From Pseudomonas sp. SST3 (GTDB lineage: Bacteria > Pseudomonadota > Gammaproteobacteria > Pseudomonadales > Pseudomonadaceae): a stretch of 64,000 bases of DNA. The notes under the pieces are model-generated. The model was not told the origin of the DNA and did not search any database. It saw nothing but the letters and a program-made list of their open reading frames with translations. Location: assembly GCF_003325755.1 (NCBI RefSeq), contig NZ_QORI02000016.1:37688-101687 (forward strand), given 5' to 3'. Positions 18,776 through 28,200 of this stretch are shown piece by piece; within the stretch, counting starts at the first letter, position 1; the number at the start of each line of letters is the position of its first letter. A program made the translations under genes and the position numbers.

Positions 18776-19471
18776 ATGTGCGGACGATTCACCCAGTACC
18801 GAACCGCAGTCGAGTATCTCGATGCCTTGAGGTATGACAAGCCCATCGAGGGCGGGATCGACCCAGAGCCGATCAACCGCTACAACGTTGCACCGCGCTC
18901 GCGGGTGATGATGTTTTTCGAGACGGACGCCGGCATGCGCCAGGCACGCCTGCCCTGGGGTTATCAGCCGTTCTGGTGCAAGGGCAAGCGGCAACCGGCG
19001 ATCAACGCGCGCGTCGAGACAGCGGCGACGAGCCGATTCTTTCGCGATATCTGGGCGACGGGACGCACACTCGTGGTCGCCGATGGCTGGTACGAATGGG
19101 TCAAGGATCCGGTCGACCCGAAGAAAAAGCAGCCTTACTACATACGGCGCAAGGACGGCGAGCCGCTATGGTTCGCAGCCCTGGCCCAGTTGGACCGGAA
19201 CGGGATGGCGGAGCGCGAGGGTGACGGGTTTGTGATCCTTACGGCAGACAGCGACCAGGGCATGGTCGATATCCATGACCGCAGGCCGATCGTACTTGAG
19301 GCCGACCTGGCTCGCGAATGGGTCGACCCGGACTTGCCCCTGCCACGCGCTGAGGCAATCGTGCGAGACCTCGCACTACCGGTCGAAGCGTTCGAGTGGT
19401 TCGCGGTCGACCGTGCGGTTGGCAATGTCCGCAACGAGGGACCGGGGCTGATCGAGGCGATGTCGACCTAG
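18776..19471 (+). CDS. SRAP (YedK/HMCES) family DNA-protein crosslink protein
   Basis: This 231-residue protein starts MCGRF, exposing the catalytic Cys2 after Met removal. It also has NRYNVAPRSRVMMF, LPWGYQP, NARVETA, CADGWYEW-like ADGWYEWV, and the final catalytic His region (GMVDIHDRRPIVLE). SRAP proteins shield abasic sites in single-stranded DNA by covalent linkage. The gene is divergent from umuDC with a shared ~100-bp promoter region, a natural DNA-damage grouping. Confidence 0.93.
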   Translation: MCGRFTQYRTAVEYLDALRYDKPIEGGIDPEPINRYNVAPRSRVMMFFETDAGMRQARLPWGYQPFWCKGKRQPAINARVETAATSRFFRDIWATGRTLVVADGWYEWVKDPVDPKKKQPYYIRRKDGEPLWFAALAQLDRNGMAEREGDGFVILTADSDQGMVDIHDRRPIVLEADLAREWVDPDLPLPRAEAIVRDLALPVEAFEWFAVDRAVGNVRNEGPGLIEAMST

Positions 19472-19548
19472 CCAGATCGCCCTGCTATTCGTAGCATGAG
19501 GAACACCTCCCCCCGGAGGGAGGCGTTGGGTTATCGCCGTGCCTGGTG

Positions 19549-20601
19549 TCACATGGCGTCAAATGCTGCCTGCAGGTCTTCTTGCCCCGACGTCCCGCTT
19601 TGCAAAAGCAGCATGAGAAGAATGCGCGCCTTTTGTGGGCTGAGATTCCCGGCCATGACAGCGCCCGCATCCGCAGTCGTTTTGCCACCGCCTTCGAAAC
19701 CGTAGTTGGCCATGACGCGACCGTTATAAACACGCGTCGAGATCACGACGGGCACCTGCTTTTCCAGGGCGTACTTAACGGCCTCGAACATCGGCTGATT
19801 CATGTTTCCCATGCCCAGGGCTTGCACTACTATTCCTTTCGCGCCCTGGTCGACAGCGCTGCGCAGCAGGCTGCCATCGGCCCCGCCGTACATGGCAACA
19901 ATTTCTACTTTTGGCATCTCATCGGTCTGGATTTCGATGTGCTGTCGGCGCAGCGGCTCCCTCGCAAATATCACACGATCGGGATAGACCTCTCCCAGAA
20001 AGCCGTAGTCACCGGATTGAAAGGTTTCTACATTCGCTGTGTGGGTCTTGGTCACATGGCGCGCCGCATTGATCTGGTTGTTCATGGCCAGCAGAACCCC
20101 TTTGCCCTTCGCCTGCTCATCGACAGCTATACGCACTGCATTGAGCAGGTTGCGCGGGCCGTCGAAGTCAGAAGACGATGCGTTGCGCTGCGCTCCGATA
20201 ACAACGACCGGCTTGTCGGATTCAACGGTCAGGTCAAGCCAGAATGCGGTTTCTTCGAGGGTATCGGTGCCGTGCGAGACGATTACGCCAGACACCTCTG
20301 AGCGCTGCAGCGCAGCGTTGACCGCTTTGGTGAGTTCGATCCAGCGCGGCGGATCCATGTAGTCCGAAGGCACATTCGACAGGTTGTCGACTTCAATCTT
20401 TGCGTATTCCCCTACCTCCGGCACCGTCGCGAGCAAGTCATCACCCGAAATGGCAGGCACGGGCGCCTTTTTGACCGGGTCGATCTTCATGGCAATCGTT
20501 CCGCCAGTCGCAATCAACTGAACCGTGGGCTTTTCCTGCGCGTAGGCGTTACCAAGCAGGGCTGCGCAGAGCCCGGCGATCAAAAATGAGCTCTTTCTCA
20601 T
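19549..20601 (-). CDS. Periplasmic L-asparaginase / glutaminase-asparaginase
   Basis: This 350-residue type II enzyme has a signal peptide (MRKSSFLIAGLCAALLGNAYA). The first catalytic motif is LIATGGTIAMK and the second is VIVSHGTDTLEETAFWLDL. Other conserved pieces are PVVVIGAQR and GVLLAMNNQINAARHVTKTH. It would hydrolyse Asn and possibly Gln in the periplasm, releasing ammonia and aspartate or glutamate. It resembles the chromosomal pseudomonad AnsB-type enzyme. Nothing around it suggests an operon. Confidence 0.94.
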   Translation of the reverse strand: MRKSSFLIAGLCAALLGNAYAQEKPTVQLIATGGTIAMKIDPVKKAPVPAISGDDLLATVPEVGEYAKIEVDNLSNVPSDYMDPPRWIELTKAVNAALQRSEVSGVIVSHGTDTLEETAFWLDLTVESDKPVVVIGAQRNASSSDFDGPRNLLNAVRIAVDEQAKGKGVLLAMNNQINAARHVTKTHTANVETFQSGDYGFLGEVYPDRVIFAREPLRRQHIEIQTDEMPKVEIVAMYGGADGSLLRSAVDQGAKGIVVQALGMGNMNQPMFEAVKYALEKQVPVVISTRVYNGRVMANYGFEGGGKTTADAGAVMAGNLSPQKARILLMLLLQSGTSGQEDLQAAFDAM

Positions 20602-21315
20602 GTCAGTTCCTTACCATCATTCTTATGGGGGTAAGGAAACTGACAAGCGATCTTCTGTTTGGTTGTGGCTCTGCCAGCAGGCCACTACCCCACGATGCCC
20701 CGGAAACTGGCTCGGTAGTCGGTCGGCTGGAAGTATAAGTGCTGGCTCAGGTCGCCGCTGTGGTTGAACAGAAGCGGGCAAGCGCTGCTGTTAGAACTAA
20801 GTGCCCATTGCGCTTCTGCTCGGCCAGCTTGCGGAGTGTTTCATGCTTAGGCACCGAGACAAGCACCGCCAGGTAGGTTTCACTTCTCCCAGGACGTTAA
20901 CCGCTTGCTGGCAATTCAGGAAATACGCTTGTACGAATTTCCGCAGCAGTAATTGGCAATTGCCCCGGGCTTGGCATGCCAAGTGCCGTACGGCGCTCAC
21001 GTTCTGATGCTTGAACTCGACTGAGAACATATATGGCCATGGTGTAGGCGCCGCAGGGCCTGGTTGTGCTCGAATTTATTGTAGGGTAGGCCAGCTGCCT
21101 CGGCATGCAGCATTTCGAAGGTGTGGCGCATCGTGGCCCCGGCTTCCAGTCCTCGCCAATACGAATGGTGGTGCCCCCATGGTTCGTCAGCCGGAATGAG
21201 AACTGCCTCGCCAACGCAACAATTTTCGGCGCTCAGCGGGCCTGGTTTTGAGAACTGCTTGCCGAAAGCAACCAGTGGCCCCGCCGTTGATACGCTTGAA
21301 TGGCCTATCAGCCAC
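20602..21315. other. Region without a clear gene; possible gene remnant
   Basis: About 700 bp with no convincing intact gene. On the minus strand from about 21341 to 21013 one frame stays open for ~105 codons without a proper start and reads GPLVAFGKQFSKPGPLSAEN, then EPWGHHHSYWRGLEAGATM and LPYNKFEHNQALRRL. It has protein-like composition but I do not recognise it. It overlaps the last codons of the M48 gene and may be the tail of an older gene. Confidence 0.3.
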
Positions 21316-22782
21316 TCACCCTTTGGCTTTATTACAGCTGTCTAACAGAGCGTTATCGGTAGCCGCCATCGCCCTGGCGGCGCAGACGCCGTACAGTTTC
21401 ATAACGATCCAATTACGATTCAACTGCTTGTTAAGCGTGATTAGGTCAGGCAGGAGTTCAACCGGCTCACCGTAGCGATCGTAGCTGCGCTGCGCGAGTG
21501 TCAGTGCCCTTTCGGGCTCACGCTCCCGTAACACCTCCACCAGGAGCAAGTTGTCGCTGTAGAGCGCCCGCTCATCAGAAACGACGCTTTCGAGTTCAAC
21601 GACCGCATCGCGCCCGAGGCCGTTCACACTCAACGCATTGATCAGTACGTGACGCGCAAAAGCTGCACTGGATGCAGGGCTTTGCCCAGCCTGACGCGCA
21701 CGCGACAAAGCGTCTTTACGGTCCTGCTTCATTAGGGCAAGCGAGGAAACATGAGCTTTGTCTAACCCTTCGAAGAAACGACGAGCCTCAGAGGCGGCCA
21801 CCACCCGTTTATAAGCGTCAACACGAAGGGACGGCCGCTCCACTTCAGCGTAATGCTGCTTGATATACCTGCGCAGTCCATCCATTCGAGTTGCTCCCGA
21901 ATCATGGTGCCGGCTCCACTTCCCGATAAGCTTCTCAGCCTCATGTTCGAGTTTGTCTACCTGGCCGTCGATAGCCTTAGCTAGTGCGCTATTGTCGCTA
22001 GGCTTAAACAGCTGGAAATAGTCTTTTTTACGCGCCTCGCGTTGAGCCTTGGTCATATCGTCCCAAGTCCTGATACGGCTCAACAATTTATGCGCGCCGA
22101 TATAAGAGTACCCTGCCCGGATTACGAGGTCGGCGCCCAATCGGTCAGCCTCGTCTTCCTGAGAACGTGTCAAACCAGGAATAAGCCCGATCTGAGACAG
22201 TCCAAGCCCAGCCTCGTTGATGGCAAGCATACGCAGCAGATCGCTCTCTACCGCATCAGCCTGTCGCCGGCCGATGTACAGCTTACCGGCGCTGTAGAGA
22301 AAACCGGAGGCGGTATCAAGCCAGTTAGTCTTGTGATGGTTCAAAAGAACATGCGCGTACTCGTGTGCGATTAACGCGGCTAACTCATCTTCGCTCTCGA
22401 GCGCACCTAGCACTTTGTATGGGATATAAATCCCGCCGTCCTCATAGCTCGCTGCGCTGAACTCGGTATTCGGCGTGATGTATACCCGTCCCGCAGCAGG
22501 GGTTCCCGGTAACGTGCGCTGCAGTTTTTTTAGGATTGAGTTTGTGTACTCGTCGATACGCGGATTGTCGGCTGTGCCTAACGCACGATGCTGCAGCAAA
22601 AAGCTATCAGTGGTTTGCAGACCCACCTGTTCCTTGTTAGCTGCCGTACCAGGGAAACGCGAGTCCAATAGCGTGATGGTTGGGTCATCGGCTGCCATGG
22701 CTATAGGCAATTTCGGCACGCTAACCTGCGCGCAGCCACCTATTACAGCCAGAGACAGCGCCGCACAAACAAGCCGCTTCAT
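21316..22782 (-). CDS. M48-family metalloprotease lipoprotein
   Basis: This 488-residue protein starts MKRLVCAALSLAVIGGC, a lipoprotein signal with Cys17. The M48 zinc motif is HEYAH (His140, Glu141, His144) with a third ligand in QEDEADRLGADL. The C-terminal ~180 residues are helical and TPR-like. In BepA-type proteins such a protease acts on outer-membrane assembly in the periplasm. The start overlaps the stop of the SH3-like gene by 4 bases; an upstream in-frame extension was rejected because the lipobox lies here. Confidence 0.9.
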   Translation of the reverse strand: MKRLVCAALSLAVIGGCAQVSVPKLPIAMAADDPTITLLDSRFPGTAANKEQVGLQTTDSFLLQHRALGTADNPRIDEYTNSILKKLQRTLPGTPAAGRVYITPNTEFSAASYEDGGIYIPYKVLGALESEDELAALIAHEYAHVLLNHHKTNWLDTASGFLYSAGKLYIGRRQADAVESDLLRMLAINEAGLGLSQIGLIPGLTRSQEDEADRLGADLVIRAGYSYIGAHKLLSRIRTWDDMTKAQREARKKDYFQLFKPSDNSALAKAIDGQVDKLEHEAEKLIGKWSRHHDSGATRMDGLRRYIKQHYAEVERPSLRVDAYKRVVAASEARRFFEGLDKAHVSSLALMKQDRKDALSRARQAGQSPASSAAFARHVLINALSVNGLGRDAVVELESVVSDERALYSDNLLLVEVLREREPERALTLAQRSYDRYGEPVELLPDLITLNKQLNRNWIVMKLYGVCAARAMAATDNALLDSCNKAKG

Positions 22783-23135
22783 GGGCACCCCTCCCCAGCT
22801 CCACGCGAGACGGCCGCTACGGAGTCCTGAAGCGTCGGCACACAGCCACTTTTCCCGATACTCGGCGGCGGGAATACTTCGACATCCATGCTGTCGAGCC
22901 AAAGTTCCTGCCCCTTAAGTGAAACCTTCAAGTAGCCCCTAGGGCTTTGCTCGAGCAGCACTAACGGTAACGATAACTCTTGGACCGAACGCTTGCCGGT
23001 TCGAACGTACAGCCCGTCTGCTTGACGTTCGTACACACTAACGGGGTCGACGTTTGCTTCGGTAACTTGCGAATCGGCAAGGCAGCTCAGCGGCAAGCCA
23101 GCAGTGAAGGCGAGACAAATGACAGATCGGATCAT
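22779..23135 (-). CDS. Small periplasmic SH3-like protein
   Basis: This 118-residue protein has an N-terminal signal (MIRSVICLAFTAGLPLSCLA) and a short beta-rich stretch (VDPVSVYERQADGLYVRTG, RGYLKVSLKGQELWLDSMDVEVF) of bacterial SH3 type. It may bind peptidoglycan or act as an adaptor for the protease. It sits 11 bp after the CHASE2 gene and overlaps the M48 gene by 4 bases, so the three are one operon. Function is unproven. Confidence 0.75.
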   Translation of the reverse strand: MIRSVICLAFTAGLPLSCLADSQVTEANVDPVSVYERQADGLYVRTGKRSVQELSLPLVLLEQSPRGYLKVSLKGQELWLDSMDVEVFPPPSIGKSGCVPTLQDSVAAVSRGAGEGCP

Positions 23136-23146
23136 GGCGTTCTTCC

Positions 23147-24736
23147 TTAATTTACGGACGGCTGTCGCCGATTGGCAGAGGCTTCCAATATCCTCCGGGC
23201 AAGTTCGAAAATGAGCAGAAGCCCAAGCCAGTCAAGCGGAGGGCGATGCAAAACCAGGTAGAAAAAAGCACTAACGCCGAGTACAAGCACCGCTGCGAAG
23301 GCGTGCAATAGGAAATCCAGGCGTGCAGGATTGGCACGAATGAGAGCGGCAGACACCCAGGCCAAGAGCAGCCCGAGGACTAGAAGCGTGGGGGTACCTT
23401 CGGCCCGGGCGAAATAGTGATCGTCCCAGGTCAGTAAGTTATCCAGCGCCATGGCATGCAGATAAACACCTGGCAACTGTCCATGAACGGGGCTTGCTAC
23501 GAGGTCATGGATCCCGGCAAGGCTCGTTCCGACCAAGACCACCCGGTCTTTCAATAGTCCGCGAACTCTAGCGCTACTCAGGTCCTCTTCGCGCACCGTC
23601 AATGTATAGGGGCATGTCTGACGGCCTTGGGCTTCGGACTCTTTATCGAAGCTGGCAAGTAAGCTTGACCACAGGATCCGTGCGGAGTCGAAGAGTCGGG
23701 TTCCGGGACTTACCTCAGACGGCGCACACTGACTTGCCGCGAGCAGGTCCCGAGCGCGGACCTGCGGCGCAACGTTGTATCCCCATTGAACAACCATCGG
23801 CGCACAGAAAGTACCGGTGTCACCTTGTGCTAAAGCTTCACCACAGCTCTTGTTCTCGCCGCGCTCGCAGAGTTGGCGATACAGAGCGAAGGCCGCAGTC
23901 GGCAGGCTATCGGCGCCACATCGGTTGTCGCTCACCGACGGCATCGCACCAAAGCGATGGGGGCCGTCCACGAGAAGTGGATAGTCGGCGCCATGTCCAC
24001 TCCAACCGGCCATTGCCAAGTGAGTTCCAGGGACTTTTGCAAACAGGTTGCGCTCACCGCCGTCTAGGACCGCTAGGTATAGCGGAACCCCCGTTTCTTT
24101 AAGGGTCTCCTCTAGTGCCTTTTGTGCTAGCGGGAGGGACGAATCATAAGAGCGGCGGTCTTCGACAAGAACGTCGAGAAAGATGGCAGAGGGGCGTTGT
24201 TTAGCGATCCGTCGAACCACCTCCTCGTAATACAGATAGCGGGGCGGCCAGCTCTCACCGCGTACGGCCAAGGCGCCTTCGTCGATAAGCACTACTGCAA
24301 TCCGCGATTGTGCAGTTGTTGGGTAAAAAGGCGCAGCGATCTTCTGCACAATCTGTTGGGAATGCCTTTCCACCGCGCCCGAAAGACCGAAAGGATCGAC
24401 AACCTCCAGCAGCCATGCGGGAATGATGAGCGCAACGAAAATCACAAACATGCGAGAGACAGTTGCCCAGGCGACCAGATTGCCCGGCACTGTCTTTAAA
24501 CGTTCATCCCGAAAGCTTGCGAAGTAGCCGAGCATTAACTGCCAGCGTCGCACGAAGCTTACGCCTACTCGATGCAGCAACTGGCGTGGCCGCCTGCACA
24601 TGAGTATCAGCTTCGCCAGCTGTCGGGCGTAGTCTTCAATGCCTTTCATCTGCCCTGACGCGACGTCCGGGCATGGCTCTTGGTGATTCCCGCTCGGCAT
24701 CCCTGTCCATCCGAAGCATGTAGCGAACCAGCCCAT
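23147..24736 (-). CDS. CHASE2-domain membrane protein
   Basis: The product has up to 529 residues. There is a membrane helix at about 90-112 (VSRMFVIFVALIIPAWLLEVVD), then an extracytoplasmic CHASE2 sensor domain (RIAVVLIDEGAL, WPPRYLYYEEVVRRIAKQRPSA, LVGTSLAGIHDLVASPVHGQLPGVYLHAMALDNLL). Three C-terminal helices follow (LLVLGLLLAWVSAALI, LHAFAAVLVLGVSAFFYLVL, LDWLGLLLIFEL). No kinase, cyclase or other output domain follows, so the signal must pass to a partner. The start is uncertain; a Met at 24649 is an alternative. Confidence 0.85.
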   Translation of the reverse strand: MGWFATCFGWTGMPSGNHQEPCPDVASGQMKGIEDYARQLAKLILMCRRPRQLLHRVGVSFVRRWQLMLGYFASFRDERLKTVPGNLVAWATVSRMFVIFVALIIPAWLLEVVDPFGLSGAVERHSQQIVQKIAAPFYPTTAQSRIAVVLIDEGALAVRGESWPPRYLYYEEVVRRIAKQRPSAIFLDVLVEDRRSYDSSLPLAQKALEETLKETGVPLYLAVLDGGERNLFAKVPGTHLAMAGWSGHGADYPLLVDGPHRFGAMPSVSDNRCGADSLPTAAFALYRQLCERGENKSCGEALAQGDTGTFCAPMVVQWGYNVAPQVRARDLLAASQCAPSEVSPGTRLFDSARILWSSLLASFDKESEAQGRQTCPYTLTVREEDLSSARVRGLLKDRVVLVGTSLAGIHDLVASPVHGQLPGVYLHAMALDNLLTWDDHYFARAEGTPTLLVLGLLLAWVSAALIRANPARLDFLLHAFAAVLVLGVSAFFYLVLHRPPLDWLGLLLIFELARRILEASANRRQPSVN

Positions 24737-25288
24737 GCAAGTCCTTATTGATCGGATAGCATCATAACGCCATCAGCGAAAAAGCACGACGTATGTCACA
24801 AACCATTGGTCGGTTCCCTGATTGCGCTACTTTGGCGAGGAGCGTTGCGGCGTAGCCAAACCGTAGCCACTCTCCTGCTGACCCGCACGGTTGCTTTATT
24901 CCTGTTTTCGTCACCAGGCGAACTTGCTCAGCCACAACATAAGCTGTCGCAACGGCCGCGCATTATCCAGCCATCAACTGCACGAGCTCGAAGCGGCTAA
25001 GTCCGTGAAGATCCACCTGACCCAAACAGATAAGCTGTTATTTAGCCGGCCCATAAAGCTTCCGGCCGCACCTCTGGCCCGGGGCTCGTGGAACTGGTTG
25101 ATGATGACATCTACCTGACCGACAACGCCTACCTGATGCAAAACAATGAGTGCAATAGGTCTTTTCTGACGATGCGGATTACCTGGCGGCAACGATGCAG
25201 CGTCTCAAATTGGGCGTACTGAACAATTGTTCAAACTCCGCATCCGCGCTGGCCGCGTGATTAAGCGCGCTGGAGGTTCCGTCCGAGC
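24737..25288. other. Gene-poor gap between two minus-strand units
   Basis: About 550 bp with lower GC and only short frames (at most ~75 codons) on either strand, none with a recognisable motif or ribosome binding site. It would hold the promoter of the CHASE2 operon at its left side and any terminator of the large helicase gene at its right side. I see no strong hairpin with a U-tract. Confidence 0.45.
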
Positions 25289-28200
25289 TTACCCGCATGC
25301 CACGATTCTAGGCACCACCAACTCCCAACGCTCGCACTTATGCCAAGCTCGATATTGCTCCTCGCAATGCGCCGATTGCCTGACCAGAATGCCCGCCGCC
25401 TCGCATCGCTCAACCTCGAGCGGGAGCTTGAAGGTTTTGGAGGTACGGCCAAGGGTTTGGCCCTGGCTGTTTTGGATGAGGTACCGGTCTTCACTCGGGA
25501 CCAGCGTCAACGGGTCTCCCATCTGAAGCTGCGCAAGCGCCGCATGGATTGGTGCGTGTTGGGGCTGGCGCCCTGCGTAGTCGAGATCAATATCCTTGAG
25601 TGAAAGCTGAAGGTAGCGCTTCTTAAGCTCCGGAAGGTACCGACCCACGTATTCACGCCTTTGGACATTTGCGGGCAGATGACAGCTGAACGGATTGCCA
25701 TCGGAGAATTCACACAGGGTCAGTGTCTGCTCAGCCCGGGTCATGCCCACGTAGTACAGGCGGCGTTCGTCATTGAGTACCTCTGCGCCGGTGGGCCAGC
25801 CACCGTCGAGCAGCACCACGTGACGGAACTCCAGCCCTTTCGCCGAATGCACAGTGCCCACATACAAACCCTGTTTGGGCTGCTGGCGCAGCTCGCGGGC
25901 GTAGTCGTAGAGCCAGTCGATAACCGCCTGGGCGCTGAGCTGACACTCACCCAACTCAGCAAGAAGTTGGCCGAACGCCGTTTCGAAGAACTCGTGCCAT
26001 TCAGGATCAAGCGACGCACTTTCGAGATCGCGCCAATGGCCTTTGGCATCGAGGGACCTGTCCTGAGAGCGCAGTTGCTCGATCGCCTGTACAAAGCCCC
26101 GTTGACCTGTGAGCGGGAGCGCTGAATCCTTATCCGCAGCCAGGCAATAGGACACCCCGTTCTGCTCGCACCAGGCCTGAACCGGGTACAGGCACTCGTG
26201 CCGGCGAGCCAGGATAGCGCACCCCAGCCAGTCGCCATTTTCCAGATCCAACAAGCGTTGAAGCTCGGCTACCGCGGCCTGCGCCTGGAGGTTCGGTCTC
26301 GTTTGCTCATCACCCGTTATCAAGAGGCGAATGACCTGACCTCGCCGTTCGGCATCGATCTCCTCCCAGTCGCCGCCGCGCGGATGATCACGGCGTAATG
26401 CGTTGATCTGAATAGGATGACGATGTTTCAAGCGATCGGGGTTGCGCTCGATAAGGCTGTTGGCGGCCTCAATGATGTGACGAGTCGAGCGGTAGTTATC
26501 GATGAGGTAGCTGGTGGTGGCTTCGTAGTCTTCACGAAACTGCAGGATGTAGCGGTTATTGGTTTCCCGCCACTGGTAGATGTTCTGGTCGTCGTCCCCG
26601 ACCGCAAGGATGCATAGCCGGCCGTCCTCTTCGGCCTTGCGCCCGGCCAACGCACTGACCATCCGGTACTGGAGCTCATCGATGTCCTGGTACTCGTCCA
26701 CCAATATGTATCGGTAGCCACGCAGGAGCTGCTCACGCAGATCATCCTCGCCTTCGACCTGGCGTTTGCCCTCGAGCAGTTCAACCGCATCGGAGAGAAC
26801 CTGTTTGAGCGTGCCCTCCTCGACCGTCTCGCCCCGGGCGAAGCGGGTGCCGGTCAGCCGCATCGCCATTCGGTGATAGGTCATCACGTTGACCCCGAAG
26901 GCATCGGCGCCTACCAGGCGCAACAAGCGTTGCTTGATTTCGTTGGCGGCGTGGCGATTAAAGGTCAGGGCTACAATGCAGCTGGCCGGCACCCGGCGCA
27001 CGCGCAGCAGGTAAGCAATCCGATGCACGATCACCCGCGTCTTGCCCGAACCGGGTCCGGCAAGCACCAGCCGGTTCATGTCGTCATCGTCGGTCACCAC
27101 AAGGCGCTGCGGCGCGCTCAGGGTTTCGATGATGGTGTTCCAAGACTCCTCGCTGGTGGCGAGCTTCAACACTTCTTCACGCCCGTCGAAATAGCGCTTG
27201 ATGAAGTCCTGCTTTGAGTCGCTGAAGTAATGCATCACCAAGCTCAGCGCGGCAGCCATCTCGCCCAGCGCGACCTCGGCGTATTCGCGCATCACATGCA
27301 CCTGGATGCGCTTTTCCCGGTAGTGCTCGTCGAGCTTGGTGTAGTCATCCTTCAAGAAGCCACTGCGTTTTTCCGGGTTGACCTCAATGGTCATGGCACG
27401 GCGCATCACCGTCATGCCGTGATTGAGGGTCAGGATTTCCTGTTTGTGCAGGTACAGCAGTACGTGCTCGATAGCCCGACGACGTTGTTCGGGAGGAATC
27501 AGGTGCGGCAGCTGCAGGTCCGCCTCGAGGGCGCGCCCGAGCTCACCAAAGGTGGTTTCCACCAGCAAATCTTTGCCGCGCAGCCCCGGCGGTATTTTGC
27601 TGATCAAATACTCGAGCAGCACACCGGCCAGCGCGCGACGCTTCTCGCCAAACTTATGGAGCTTCGCCCAAGTGTGGCCTCCCTTGATACGCAGTTTCAG
27701 ATAATCCCGGCTGACCTGGCGCAGCTCCAGCGTGCCCTTCTGTTGGCTGTCGCTGTCATGGTCCTGGGCGAGGCTGCGTAACAGGCGCAGCACGTGCAGC
27801 GGAATCAATTCGCCCTGCCCGGTCATTTCTTTGAGCGCGGCAGTCAATGGCGGCAGGTTCAGGCCTTGCCAGGCTCCGCTCTCGGCATCCGGGGCCTGCT
27901 CACGCAGCGTGTCAAACCACCCAGCCTCCAGTTCGAGGGTGTGTTTTAAGCGCTGGGTGGCCGCGCCCGACACCCCATGACGCAGGTAAAGGGTCAGCTT
28001 GGAGTCATTCTCCAGCAGCCCCATGTCCTCCATCTGCTTGAGGGTCGCCGTGACCTCCTCGGAGGTGAGGCTAGTCAACGCCATCAGCGCATCGGTGTTA
28101 ATGCGCTCATCGGAGCCGGCGTCATACAGGAAGCGCAAGATCGCCCGAAACTCTTCCAGGCGGCGCGCGGGCAGGTCGGCGTTATCAAGCCGTAGTTCGG

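Noticed and set aside
19505..19526. Hairpin cctccccccggagggagg as terminator of the SRAP gene
   Set aside because: The stem is short and imperfect with no U-tract; not strong enough to list.
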